A stretch of DNA of 64,000 nucleotides from Hyphomonas adhaerens MHS-3 (lineage in GTDB: Bacteria; Pseudomonadota; Alphaproteobacteria; Caulobacterales; Hyphomonadaceae): contig NZ_ARYH01000001.1 of NCBI RefSeq assembly GCF_000685235.1, forward strand, positions 124,001 through 188,000, written 5' to 3'. The notes under the pieces are model-generated. The model was given only the letters and a program-made list of their open reading frames with translations. It made no database searches and was not told where the DNA came from. The position numbers were made by a program, and so were the translations under genes. This document shows positions 16,772-24,846 of this stretch, in pieces (position 1 is the first letter of the stretch; every line of letters starts with the position of its first letter).

Positions 16772-17323
16772 TCAGCTTTCTTCCGCGATTTTTTCGTGAA
16801 GCCACGCAGCATGGCGCGGGGCTTTCTTTGTGGCGTTCCATTCCTCGATCATCGGCTCTGCCACGTCTTTGAGCTGTTTCATCTGCTCCGGCGTGCCGAT
16901 GTCGGCGGCGAGTTCGATGCGGTGGCCGTTGGGGTCGAAGAAATAGATCGACTTGAAGATGCCGTGATGCGTCGGCCCGAGCACGTCGAGCCCCATGCCT
17001 TCGAGATGCGCCTTGGTCTCCATCAGCTCTTCCAGCGAGCCGACACGGAAGGCGATGTGCTGCACCCAGGCCGGTGTGTTCTCGTCGCGGCCCATGTCAG
17101 GCTGGGTCGGCAGTTCGAAGAAGGCCAGCACATTGCCATTCCCGGCATCGAGGAAAATATGCATGTACGGGTCATGCTCGCCGGTCGAGGGCACATTGTC
17201 CTCCGCGATCGCCAGCTGGAAGTCCATGCCGAGCGCATCGCGGTAGAACTCCACGGTTTCCTTGGCGTCCTTGCAGCGATAGGCGACGTGGTGGACGCCT
17301 TTCAGGGGGGCGGGTGATGTCAT
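16772..17323 (-). CDS. VOC-superfamily (glyoxalase/extradiol dioxygenase fold) protein
   Basis: This 183-residue protein has one complete VOC unit (residues about 8-145). Candidate metal ligands fit the family positions: His in GVHHVAYRC, Glu in LAFFELP, His in WVQHIAFRV and Glu in GHRIELAAD. A helical C-terminal extension of 35 residues follows. It sits inside the hppD operon where homogentisate dioxygenase or maleylacetoacetate isomerase might be expected. The family includes extradiol dioxygenases and isomerases, so a role in one of those missing steps is possible but unproven. Confidence 0.8.
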   Translation of the reverse strand: MTSPAPLKGVHHVAYRCKDAKETVEFYRDALGMDFQLAIAEDNVPSTGEHDPYMHIFLDAGNGNVLAFFELPTQPDMGRDENTPAWVQHIAFRVGSLEELMETKAHLEGMGLDVLGPTHHGIFKSIYFFDPNGHRIELAADIGTPEQMKQLKDVAEPMIEEWNATKKAPRHAAWLHEKIAEES

Positions 17324-17536
17324 CTAGGTCTCTCCCTTGTCTTTTGCGGCGTTCTTTGCGCGCCGCCAGGCGTTGAACCAGCTGCCGATCCCGAGGCCGA
17401 GCGTGACGCCCGGAATGGCCGGGGCCGAGATCACGCCGATGCGCCAGAGGATGACGCCAACCACCGTGCCGGCAACGGCCCCGATCAGGCCTTCGCCGAC
17501 CGGGGAGAGTTCAACTTTCTTCTTCGGTTCGCTCAT
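17324..17536 (-). CDS. Small two-TM protein embedded in the hppD operon
   Basis: This 70-residue protein has a charged N terminus ([12 protein letters not shown]), two hydrophobic segments (about 15-32 and 36-53) and a basic tail ([14 protein letters not shown]). Its ATG overlaps the hppD stop by 4 nt (ATGA) and its own stop abuts the VOC start, so it is tightly coupled within the operon. No family is recognised. The context suggests membrane association of, or transport for, tyrosine degradation, but that is only inference. Confidence 0.75.
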   Translation of the reverse strand: MSEPKKKVELSPVGEGLIGAVAGTVVGVILWRIGVISAPAIPGVTLGLGIGSWFNAWRRAKNAAKDKGET

Positions 17537-18624
17537 GCGTCCTCTTCGACCTTCAATGCACCTCGCTGAATCTGGTCACGTTCCATGGATTCGAACAAGG
17601 CCTTGAAGTTACCTTCGCCAAAGCCTTCCTTGTAGTCACCCTTGCGCTGGATGAATTCGAAGAAGACCGGACCGATCTCGGCCTGTGCAAAGATCTGAAG
17701 CAGGAGGCGCGGCTGGCCGCCTTCGGTCGTGCCGTCCAGCAGCAGGCCGCGGGATTTGAGCCCCTCGACATCCTCGCCATGGCCCGGCAGACGCTCGTCC
17801 AGCATCTCGTAATAGGCAGCCGGCGGCGCCGTCATGAAGGGCACGCCCTTCTGTTTCAGGCTGTCATAGCAGGCATAGAGGTCGTCGCAGATGAGGGCGA
17901 TGTGCTGGATGCCCTCGCCGTTGAACTCCCGCAGGAATTCCTCGATCTGGCCGCCGCCGCTCTTGCCTTCTTCGTTCAGTGGAATGCGGATCTTGCCGTC
18001 CGGCGCCGTCAGCGCCTTGGACGTCAGGCCCGTATACTCGCCCTTGATGTCGAAATAGCGGATTTCCTGGAAGTTGAAGAGCTTCTCATAGAAGTCCGCC
18101 CAGTACTTCATCCGCCCGCCATAAACATTGTGCGTCAGGTGGTCGATCAGCCTGAAGCCGGCACCGACCGGCTGTTTGTCCACATCCGGCAGATATTCGA
18201 AGTCGATGTCGTAGATGTCGAGTTCATCGCCATAGCGGTCGATCAGGTAGATGATCGAATTGCCGATGCCGCGAATGCCCGGAATGTGCAGCTCCATCGG
18301 GCCGGTCTCGACATGCACGGGCTCTGCGCCCTGCTCCAGCAAATGCGCGTAGGCCTTGCGGGCGTCGCGCACACGGAACCCCATGCCGCAGGCTGATGGC
18401 CCGTGCTCGCGTGAGAAATACCAGGCCGCCGATTTCGGCTCATAATTGGTGATCAGGTTGATGCCGCCCTGCCGCCAAAGCTCGACATCCTTGGAGCGGT
18501 GACGGGCGATTTTCGTGAATCCCATTGTCTCGAATACCGGTTCCAGCATGCCCTTTTCGGGGGCGGAAAACTCGATGAACTCGAAGCCATCAAGGCCCGC
18601 AGGGTTGTCAAACAGGTCGGCCAT
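17533..18624 (-). CDS. hppD: 4-hydroxyphenylpyruvate dioxygenase
   Basis: HPPD oxidises 4-hydroxyphenylpyruvate to homogentisate with Fe(II). The 363-residue protein has the iron triad His162 (LIDHLTHNV), His241 (IQHIALIC) and Glu323 ([11 protein letters not shown]), the same spacing as bacterial HPPDs. The C-terminal gate [18 protein letters not shown] is intact. It leads the operon hppD-smallTM-VOC-FAH and is divergent from a MarR regulator, with a 16-bp palindrome in its promoter region. Start ATG at 18624 matches the family N terminus. Confidence 0.97.
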   Translation of the reverse strand: MADLFDNPAGLDGFEFIEFSAPEKGMLEPVFETMGFTKIARHRSKDVELWRQGGINLITNYEPKSAAWYFSREHGPSACGMGFRVRDARKAYAHLLEQGAEPVHVETGPMELHIPGIRGIGNSIIYLIDRYGDELDIYDIDFEYLPDVDKQPVGAGFRLIDHLTHNVYGGRMKYWADFYEKLFNFQEIRYFDIKGEYTGLTSKALTAPDGKIRIPLNEEGKSGGGQIEEFLREFNGEGIQHIALICDDLYACYDSLKQKGVPFMTAPPAAYYEMLDERLPGHGEDVEGLKSRGLLLDGTTEGGQPRLLLQIFAQAEIGPVFFEFIQRKGDYKEGFGEGNFKALFESMERDQIQRGALKVEEDA

Positions 18625-18656
18625 GGGTTCTCTCTCCCTATTGTGATAGAAAATAT

Positions 18657-18672
18657 AGTTTCATATGTAACT
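18657..18672. promoter_or_regulatory. Palindromic MarR-type operator between hppD and marR
   Basis: AGTTTCATATGTAACT is a palindrome matching at 14 of 16 positions, centred on CATATG. It overlaps an AT-rich TATATT (-10-like, minus strand, 18652-18657) of hppD and lies 22 bp before the MarR start. Size, symmetry and placement fit a MarR dimer site repressing both genes. Confidence 0.65.
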
Positions 18673-18694
18673 AATTGCCGGCCGCAAGGCAAGT

Positions 18695-19177
18695 ATGAAT
18701 GGACCCGCCATGCCCGAATCCTCCCGGATACCGCAGCTGCGCCTGCGAGAATTTCTTCCCTACCGCCTGTCCGTCCTGTCCAACACGATCTCGCGCCGCA
18801 TTGCGGAGCTGTATGATCGCGAGTTCGGCCTGACGATCTGGCAGTGGCGCGTCATGGCCGTGACGGGCGACACGCCAGGCATCAGCGCCACCGAGATCGG
18901 CCAGCGCACCGCGATGGACAAGGTTGCCGTCAGCCGGGCAGTCGCCGGTCTGATCGAGGTCGGGTATCTGGAGCGGAAATCCTCTGAAGAGGACGCGCGG
19001 CGCTCAATGCTGTTTCTCACCTCTGCCGGAAAATCCGTGTACGATGACATCGTGCCGATGGCGATTTCGGAAGAACAGGCGCTGGAATCCGTGCTGACGC
19101 CGGAAGAGCGCCGCGAACTGACCCGCCTGATGGAGAAGCTGGCGCAGTCGGCATCCCCCGGCCGGCCGCTCTGGTAA
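18695..19177 (+). CDS. MarR-family regulator divergent from hppD
   Basis: This 160-residue MarR regulator has the winged helix TIWQWRVMAVTGDTPGISATEIGQRTAMDKVAVSR (about 42-80) and a wing containing SSEEDARRSMLFLT. N- and C-terminal helices form the dimer. ATG 18695 has AAGG 5 nt upstream; MPESS at 18710 is an alternative. It is oriented away from hppD over a shared palindrome, so it likely represses tyrosine catabolism until an aromatic intermediate binds. The related HpcR/HmgR-type regulators act the same way. Confidence 0.88.
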   Translation: MNGPAMPESSRIPQLRLREFLPYRLSVLSNTISRRIAELYDREFGLTIWQWRVMAVTGDTPGISATEIGQRTAMDKVAVSRAVAGLIEVGYLERKSSEEDARRSMLFLTSAGKSVYDDIVPMAISEEQALESVLTPEERRELTRLMEKLAQSASPGRPLW

Positions 19178-19187
19178 GCAGGTCGGG

Positions 19188-20165
19188 TTACGCCCTGCGG
19201 CGGCGGTTGCTGAGGGACCGGGAAACATCCGAATCCTCTTCCAGCGTGAACCTTTCGACCAATCGCGCGATGAAGGCGGACAGGGCATCGCGCACTTCAT
19301 AGGGCGCTTCCATGGGCAGGAAATGGGTTGTCCCCCGGATGCCCCTCATCATCAATGCCTGATTCATCAGGATGATCTTTGCACGGACCTTGGGGGAAAT
19401 AATTGAATCCCGGTTGGGCCGGAGCACGACGATCGGAATCTTGTGCTTGCGAACCTTTTTGAGGGCGTGCCATGGCCGGTTCCGCTGGGCCGCGAATGTC
19501 GCCGCTTCCCATTTCGGATCGCAGGTCAGCCGCCAGACCTGTTCGTCGCTTTCGACGCTGTTGTGATCAACCCGGTCGATCCCGTCGAGCAGATAGTCCG
19601 CGAGAAAAGGTTCCCGCCAGGTCGTGAACGCCCCCCGGCCGGAATAGGATTCCAAGGCCTCGCGGAAGGCCGGGAACTCCGCCCGGCGCTTCTTTGCATT
19701 CTTCGCCATCATGTTCCGGTTCACGATCCATGAGACCGGCGGGCAGACGTGCTTCCAGAAATAATAGCTCCGCGGTTTGATGACCGGATCGGCCAGCACC
19801 AGCCCCTTGACCAGGTCGGGCCGTTTTCCGGCGACCAGAAGGGCAACGGCCCCGCCCATGGAATGGCCGCTCAGCACGACGCCATTGGGCGCCTCTTTCT
19901 CGAGCCACTCGATCACATCGTCGCGGTAGCGGTGCCACGATTTCATGCGTCCGGGCTTTGCCGGCATGGTCGAACGGCCATGGCCGCGCATATCCAGGGC
20001 CGCCACACGCTGGCGAAGTCCCAGGGGCGCCAGCAGAGACTGATACGTCATCGCATTGAAGCCGGTTGCATGGATCCACACCGCGGCGAACGGCTTGATC
20101 GGATCGCCGAATTCGATCCCGGCCAGTGTGCCGCCGGCTTTCATCTCAGTTGCAAATCGACGCAT
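19188..20165 (-). CDS. Alpha/beta hydrolase
   Basis: This 325-residue alpha/beta-hydrolase has the nucleophile elbow GHSMGG (Ser102), an oxyanion region near WIHATGFNAMTY, LDMRGHGRS, and the acid/His positions in LRPNRDSIISP and TTHFLPMEAP. It lacks a signal peptide and resembles soluble esterases/lipases or epoxide-hydrolase-like enzymes. Its ATG overlaps the stop of the DUF4197 gene by one base (TGATG), so the two form a coupled pair. Substrate unknown. The C terminus is basic (SNRRRRA). Confidence 0.88.
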   Translation of the reverse strand: MRRFATEMKAGGTLAGIEFGDPIKPFAAVWIHATGFNAMTYQSLLAPLGLRQRVAALDMRGHGRSTMPAKPGRMKSWHRYRDDVIEWLEKEAPNGVVLSGHSMGGAVALLVAGKRPDLVKGLVLADPVIKPRSYYFWKHVCPPVSWIVNRNMMAKNAKKRRAEFPAFREALESYSGRGAFTTWREPFLADYLLDGIDRVDHNSVESDEQVWRLTCDPKWEAATFAAQRNRPWHALKKVRKHKIPIVVLRPNRDSIISPKVRAKIILMNQALMMRGIRGTTHFLPMEAPYEVRDALSAFIARLVERFTLEEDSDVSRSLSNRRRRA

Positions 20166-20920
20166 CAGCCGCGATTCCCGAACACGCGCCGCAGCAAGTC
20201 GGTTGTCCGCGCGAGCGGATTCTCCCGGATCTTCTTCTCTTCCTGCGCGACGTAGAGGAACATGCCGTCGAGGCCGTAATCGACAGCATGTGCGGTCAGG
20301 TCAGCCTGCAGGCTGGATGTGATTCCCCCGGCGCCATATTGCGACGCCACGCTTTCCATCGCCGTGAAGGCACCGGATTTCGACAGGGCCTCGCGGGCAT
20401 AAGGCGTGAATGCCGCCCGCAACTGGGTTTCGGTTCTCGACCGCAGATAGTCGGTCGCCGCCGTGTCTCCGCCGTTCAGGATGTTCAGCGCGTCGCTGAT
20501 GGTCATGTTGCGGATCGCGCCGAGAATCAGCGCCTGCGCTTCGGGAACAGACTCTTCCGCCGCACGGTTCATGCGCAGTTCGAGATCGTCGAGCGGGCCA
20601 CTGGCGCCGACCTTTGCAAGGTTCGACTGGATTGTGCGGTACGTGCTGGGCAGAGGAATGCGGATCTTCGGATCGCCGTAATAACCGTTCGTCTGGCCCA
20701 GCTGGCTGGCGACCAGATTGGTGCCCACCGTCAGGGCTTCGCGCAGGCCGGCATCGATCTCGGCAATACTCAGCGTTCCTTGTGTTCCTTGCGATTGTGG
20801 CGTCGTGGCGGAACCGAGGACTTCGCCCAAAACGCGGCCGAACTCACCGTTTGTACCGGTTTCAGCACAACCTGCCGTGAGAAGCGCCAGACTCAGCGCT
20901 CCCAGCATCCTTCGGTTCAT
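20165..20920 (-). CDS. DUF4197-family lipoprotein
   Basis: This 251-residue protein starts with a lipoprotein signal (SLALLTAGCAE, lipobox LTAGC), placing it in the envelope. The body carries DUF4197 traits: SIAEIDAGLREALTVGTN near residue 51, IRIPLPSTYRTIQ, DLELRMNRAAEESVPEA and DGMFLYVAQEEKKIRENP near the C terminus. The function of DUF4197 is unknown. It is translationally coupled to the hydrolase downstream. Confidence 0.88.
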   Translation of the reverse strand: MNRRMLGALSLALLTAGCAETGTNGEFGRVLGEVLGSATTPQSQGTQGTLSIAEIDAGLREALTVGTNLVASQLGQTNGYYGDPKIRIPLPSTYRTIQSNLAKVGASGPLDDLELRMNRAAEESVPEAQALILGAIRNMTISDALNILNGGDTAATDYLRSRTETQLRAAFTPYAREALSKSGAFTAMESVASQYGAGGITSSLQADLTAHAVDYGLDGMFLYVAQEEKKIRENPLARTTDLLRRVFGNRG

Positions 20921-21065
20921 CTACCTTTACCCTCACTCTGGTCCCTGCCCCGGGCCCTGCATCTGTCCTACAGGAGCGATTGCCGGAATTGAAGCCGCAC
21001 ACGCAGGCGTGCGGCATCAAAGCCTGACCTTACGAACTTGTCACGAGAATCTGCAAAAAACTTCA

Positions 21066-21095
21066 TTGACCACGTCTGTAGTCAAAGCGTATGAC
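21066..21095 (+). promoter_or_regulatory. Promoter of the blaI-blaR1-like operon
   Basis: TTGACC (21066-21071) and TATGAC (21090-21095) lie 18 bp apart, a reasonable sigma-70-type promoter. The transcript would start near 21102 and run into blaI at 21128. Both hexamers are overlapped by the two candidate BlaI operators. Confidence 0.6.
21068..21083. promoter_or_regulatory. BlaI-type operator 1
   Basis: The site is GACCAC-N4-GTAGTC, an inverted repeat with one mismatched pair per arm. It lies over the -35 element of the blaI promoter. BlaI/MecI operators have dyads of this type (TACA-N-TGTA core, here AC-N4-GT with flanking GAC/GTC). A second identical half-site pair occurs 25 bp downstream. 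Confidence 0.72.
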
Positions 21096-21108
21096 CACAA
21101 GCGTAGTC
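21093..21108. promoter_or_regulatory. BlaI-type operator 2
   Basis: This is the second GACCAC-N4-GTAGTC dyad with arms identical to operator 1 and a different spacer (AAGC). The centre-to-centre distance of 25 bp places it about two and a half helical turns away, over the -10 element. Two dimers could bind to give tight repression. The agreement of both arms is unlikely by chance. Confidence 0.72.
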
Positions 21109-21127
21109 TTACCGGGGAGTCCGAGAG

Positions 21128-21490
21128 ATGAAAATATCCGCCGCCGAACTCGATGTGATGAGTGTGCTCTGGCAGACGCCCGGCCTCGCCGCATCCGATG
21201 TTCACGAGGCATTGGGCAATGAGAAAGACTGGACCAGCCGGACGGTGAAAACCCTGCTGGCGCGCCTGGTCGAAAAAGGCGCCCTCCGCACCGAAGAGGA
21301 TGGCCGCCGTTATCTCTATTTCCCGATCGTCGATGAGGACGCCTACAAGGCGAAGGCCGCGGGCCAGTTTGTGGACCGCGTCTTCTCCGGCCGGGCCGCC
21401 CCTCTGGTTGCCCACCTGGCTGACACACGCGGCCTGACGCCGGAAGACATTGAAGAACTGGAACGCCTGTTGGGGGATCTGAAGAAATGA
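21128..21490 (+). CDS. BlaI/MecI-family repressor
   Basis: This 120-residue repressor has the winged helix of BlaI/CopY (SAAELDVMSVLWQTPGLAASDVHEAL, TSRTVKTLLARLVEKGAL) and a C-terminal dimerisation helix set. It would repress itself and the following protease gene until proteolysed. Its stop overlaps the next ATG by 4 nt (ATGA). The BlaI cleavage site cannot be confirmed here. Two operator dyads precede it. Confidence 0.93.
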   Translation: MKISAAELDVMSVLWQTPGLAASDVHEALGNEKDWTSRTVKTLLARLVEKGALRTEEDGRRYLYFPIVDEDAYKAKAAGQFVDRVFSGRAAPLVAHLADTRGLTPEDIEELERLLGDLKK

Positions 21491-23427
21491 GCGGCACAAA
21501 CTTTTTTCCTGACGCGACATCCGCCTTGCAGACCGTTGTGGCGGTCTCGGTTCTGATTGCGCTGGTCCTTGTCGCCCGCCGGCCTGTCGCCAAGCATTTC
21601 GGTGCCGGCGTTGCTTATGCCCTTTGGGCCCTGCCGCTGGCACGCCTGGTCCTGCCGCCGCTGCAAATCCCGGTTTCCCTGATGCCGCTGCTGGGCTTGC
21701 CCAAGTCAGCCGCGTCTGACGCCACCGCAGAATCCGGAAGTGTTCTTGCCGCGTCAGCCACACCGGAAGCCATCGTTCCGATGCTTGCCACATCTCCGCC
21801 TGCCCCGGCCGCCATGTCCGCCCCACCTCTGGCGGAAAGCGCGATTGCAGGCAGCCTGTCTCCATCCCACACCCTGACGGACACTTTGTCTGCCGTGCTG
21901 GTGCCAGGCCTGTTCCTCGTCTGGGCGGGCGGAGCCCTGCTCTTCTTTGGCCTCAGCCTGTGGCGCCAGCATGTGTTCATGCAGACCGTCAGGCGCGAAG
22001 CCGTCAACGTGTCACCGCGCCTGCAGCACATTGCGCATCAGGTCAGCCAGCAGGTGGGTCTCAAGCGTCTGCCGGTGATCGCCTCCAGCTTCATCTCGTC
22101 CGGCCCGCTTGTGACCGGCCTGGTGCGCCCGGTCGTCATGCTGCCAGCCTGGTTCGAGACGGATTATGACGACACCCAACAGCGCGCTGCCCTGGCCCAC
22201 GAATTGACCCATGTCCGCCGCGGCGACCTCTGGGCCCTGCAGCTGGCCGAGCTCTTTATCGCCTGCATGTGGTTCAACCCGCTGGCTTACTATGCCCACC
22301 GCGCTTTCCGGACGGATCAGGAAGCCGCCTGTGACGCGGACGTGCTGAAAACCGGGACGGCCTCGCCGCACGCCTATGGCGCAACGCTGATCAAGGCTGT
22401 GAAGTCGGTCTCGCAGGAACGCCTGCCTGCCGGGTCCGGCCTGCCGCTGACGCACGCCCTGAAAGAGCGCCTCAGCCGCATGACGCATCCGGCGCCAACC
22501 CGGACGCGCCGTCTGGCCGGAGGCGCAGCGACCGCTGTCCTCGGCGCCGCTGCCCTGATTGCAACCTCTTCAGTCCCGGCCAATGCGGGCGAACGCGACC
22601 ATCACGAACTCCGGCTCGATAAAGGAACCGTCTATCTGAATGGCAAGCTCATTCCGGACCGCCGCATCATCGTTCTCGGCGAACCCTTTGCCGGACTCGA
22701 ACCAGGTCCGGAATTCGAAGCAGAAATCAGCCGCCTGTCGAAGGAGATCTCCAGAGAGGGCAACCAGCTGGCCGCAAAAATGACGGCGAACCTGCCGGAG
22801 TTCTCGATATCGCTTGAGGACGGCGCAGAGTTTCAGGCCCTGATGAGCGAGCTGAGCGACCTGTCAGACGTTGCGGACGTCCCGGACACTTCGGGGATGA
22901 GCTTCTACGGTGAAATGTCTGAACAGGACTGGGAAGCCTGGGGCCAGAAAATGGAAAATTGGGGCCAGCAGTTCGAACAGCGGGCTGAGAAATGGTCTGC
23001 CTCTTACGAATCCCATGCGGCGGCGGCCCATAGTGAACACGAACAGGAAATCGAACGGATGACCCAGCAGCTGGAGACCAGCCTGGAATCAAAGTCCGCC
23101 AGGCTGGACGCCCTGATCGAACAAAAGTTCGGCTCCGATTTCGAAATGGGCATCGAGGCAACGTCCGACGCACTCGAGGGCCTGGTGGAACGATGCCGCG
23201 ACGCTGAACTGTCTGAAGGCGAGACCCGGGTGATGAGCCAGACGGTCGATCTCAATGATGAAAAACGCACGATCAAGATCGCCTGCACACAAGGCAATGA
23301 AGCCGCGCTGCGTTCATCCCGGACCCTTGCCACGATCAATTCCAGCCGGGCGCTCTGTGACAACGAGAAACAGTCGTTCCGCGATCAGGTTGACCCGAAC
23401 GGAGACCTCGACGGCGCAGACGACTAA
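21487..23427 (+). CDS. BlaR1/MecR1-like M56 membrane metalloprotease with non-PBP sensor
   Basis: This 646-residue protein has hydrophobic segments in residues 1-170 and the M56 zinc site His238-Glu239-x-x-His242 (AHELTHVRRGD) with Glu279 as third ligand. A further membrane segment lies near 341-363. Instead of the penicillin-binding domain of BlaR1, residues 364-646 form an acidic, helical, probably coiled-coil extracytoplasmic region. It is the sensor and protease partner of the BlaI-like repressor, with which it overlaps by 4 nt. The signal is unknown. Confidence 0.88.
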   Translation: MSGTNFFPDATSALQTVVAVSVLIALVLVARRPVAKHFGAGVAYALWALPLARLVLPPLQIPVSLMPLLGLPKSAASDATAESGSVLAASATPEAIVPMLATSPPAPAAMSAPPLAESAIAGSLSPSHTLTDTLSAVLVPGLFLVWAGGALLFFGLSLWRQHVFMQTVRREAVNVSPRLQHIAHQVSQQVGLKRLPVIASSFISSGPLVTGLVRPVVMLPAWFETDYDDTQQRAALAHELTHVRRGDLWALQLAELFIACMWFNPLAYYAHRAFRTDQEAACDADVLKTGTASPHAYGATLIKAVKSVSQERLPAGSGLPLTHALKERLSRMTHPAPTRTRRLAGGAATAVLGAAALIATSSVPANAGERDHHELRLDKGTVYLNGKLIPDRRIIVLGEPFAGLEPGPEFEAEISRLSKEISREGNQLAAKMTANLPEFSISLEDGAEFQALMSELSDLSDVADVPDTSGMSFYGEMSEQDWEAWGQKMENWGQQFEQRAEKWSASYESHAAAAHSEHEQEIERMTQQLETSLESKSARLDALIEQKFGSDFEMGIEATSDALEGLVERCRDAELSEGETRVMSQTVDLNDEKRTIKIACTQGNEAALRSSRTLATINSSRALCDNEKQSFRDQVDPNGDLDGADD

Positions 23428-23459
23428 GCGCTGAAGCGCCAGCCACCTCCGCAAATGAC

Positions 23460-23490
23460 AAAGCCCCGGCCCTGCCTGCCGGGGCTTTTA
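23460..23490 (+). terminator. Intrinsic terminator after the blaR1-like gene
   Basis: An 11-bp perfect stem (AAAGCCCCGGC pairing with GCCGGGGCTTT) closes over a 7-nt loop and continues into TTTTATT. It lies 33 nt after the stop of the M56 gene and isolates it from the following lipoprotein gene. Confidence 0.9.
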
Positions 23491-23573
23491 TTGTCTGAGC
23501 GGGCAGGCTTTGCAGGCTTGCCAAGCCCCTCTAGGGTGCGCTCCCAATCTGCCCTTATCCGGAGCCCGCCCGC

Positions 23574-24026
23574 ATGACACCGCGCCTGACAGCCCTGACC
23601 CTGCTCCTCCTGCCGCTGGCAGCGTGCGCGACGGTCGAACCGGACCCCTGCTCTGCAGAGTGGATCGACTACAAGACCGACAAGATCCTGCGGAAATTCG
23701 CGTCCGAAAACCGTGGTCTCATCAATGATTTCCGCAAGCTCGCCCGCGAAGATGGCGAGGTGGACCCGTTTGTCGCGATCGCCCTCGCCCGCAAGTCCAA
23801 CCGGATCCAGACCTTCGCCGACTCGTTCAATCGCACCGTGCTGCCCGAACTGGAAGCCGCGGTCGACCAGTGCGGCCGCCATGAAGAATTCGTACCGGCC
23901 CTGACGGCCTTCCTGCAGGACGAAGGCGTCAGCGAGGAGGCGATCAGCTGGATCATTCCGTTTGTTGGCGTGATGACGGAAATGCGCGACGGCACGTTCG
24001 ATCTCGACGGGCACCATCAGGACTGA
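23574..24026 (+). CDS. Predicted lipoprotein, unknown function
   Basis: This 150-residue protein starts with a signal peptide ending in a lipobox (LPLAAC, Cys about 18). The mature part is helical, with three more cysteines (Cys26, Cys99 and neighbours), and contains FASENRGLINDFRKLARED and FLQDEGVSEEAISWIIPF. No family is recognised. It lies 5 nt upstream of kdsB, so the two genes are probably co-transcribed, which hints at an envelope role but does not define one. Confidence 0.7.
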   Translation: MTPRLTALTLLLLPLAACATVEPDPCSAEWIDYKTDKILRKFASENRGLINDFRKLAREDGEVDPFVAIALARKSNRIQTFADSFNRTVLPELEAAVDQCGRHEEFVPALTAFLQDEGVSEEAISWIIPFVGVMTEMRDGTFDLDGHHQD

Positions 24027-24031
24027 ACACC

Positions 24032-24841
24032 ATGCGCACACTCATTGTTGTTCCGGCACGCTATGCCTCCACCCGCCTGCCCGGCAAACCGCTTGTCACC
24101 ATTGCCGGACGGACCATGGTCTCCCGCGTTGCGGCCATGGCAGCAAAAGCCGCGGATGCGCTTGGCGATGCCCAGCATGTGGTGGCAACGGATGATGAGC
24201 GGATCGCAACCCATTGCCGGGATCTCGGCATCCCGGCCGTGATGACGGATCCGGACTTGCCCTCAGGTACAGATCGCGCGCTGGCCGCCGCAGACGCGTT
24301 GGGCGCCGAACCAGACGTCGTCGTCAATCTGCAGGGCGACTCGCCGTTTACCCCGCCGGCGCATGTGGTTGCCGTCGCCAAAGCCGCCCGGGAGTCCGGC
24401 GCGGATGCAGCAACCCCCTATGTGCGCCTCTCGTGGGAGGCGCTGGATTCGTTCCGGCTGCATAAAAAAGAAACGCCGTTTTCCGGCACGACCCTGGTCC
24501 ATGACGAAACCGGCCGCGCCTTGTGGTTTTCCAAGAACCTGATCCCCGCCATGCGCAAGGAAGCTGCGCTGCGGGCGGCCGGCGGCCTGTCGCCCGTGTG
24601 CCGCCATATCGGACTCTATGCCTATCGCCTGGACGCCTTGCGCCGGTATGTCAGCCTGCCCGAAGGCCGCTACGAACAGCTCGAAGGACTGGAACAGCTG
24701 CGCCTGCTCGAGAACGGCATGAGCATACAATGCGTCGAAGTCGAACCCGACACGATTGCCATTCCGGGCATTGATACGGCCGAGGATGTCGCCCTTGCAG
24801 AACGCCTTGTCGCCGAACATGGCGATCCGCTGGAGGACTGA
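24032..24841 (+). CDS. kdsB: 3-deoxy-manno-octulosonate cytidylyltransferase
   Basis: KdsB activates Kdo with CTP for lipid A core synthesis in the cytoplasm. The 269-residue protein has the nucleotide-binding signature VVPARYASTRLPGKPL near residue 6, VVATDDERI, SGTDRALAA and VNLQGDSPF. CRHIGLYAYRLDAL and EQLEGLEQLRLLENG follow. All are family motifs. It lies within lipoprotein-kdsB-phosphatase, with 5 bp gaps, so an operon is likely. Confidence 0.95.
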   Translation: MRTLIVVPARYASTRLPGKPLVTIAGRTMVSRVAAMAAKAADALGDAQHVVATDDERIATHCRDLGIPAVMTDPDLPSGTDRALAAADALGAEPDVVVNLQGDSPFTPPAHVVAVAKAARESGADAATPYVRLSWEALDSFRLHKKETPFSGTTLVHDETGRALWFSKNLIPAMRKEAALRAAGGLSPVCRHIGLYAYRLDALRRYVSLPEGRYEQLEGLEQLRLLENGMSIQCVEVEPDTIAIPGIDTAEDVALAERLVAEHGDPLED

Positions 24842-24846
24842 CCCTC

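Noticed and set aside
20994-21015. GC-rich 7-bp hairpin downstream of the blaI-like upstream region
   Set aside because: It lacks a T-run on either strand and does not lie after a gene end; it may be chance.
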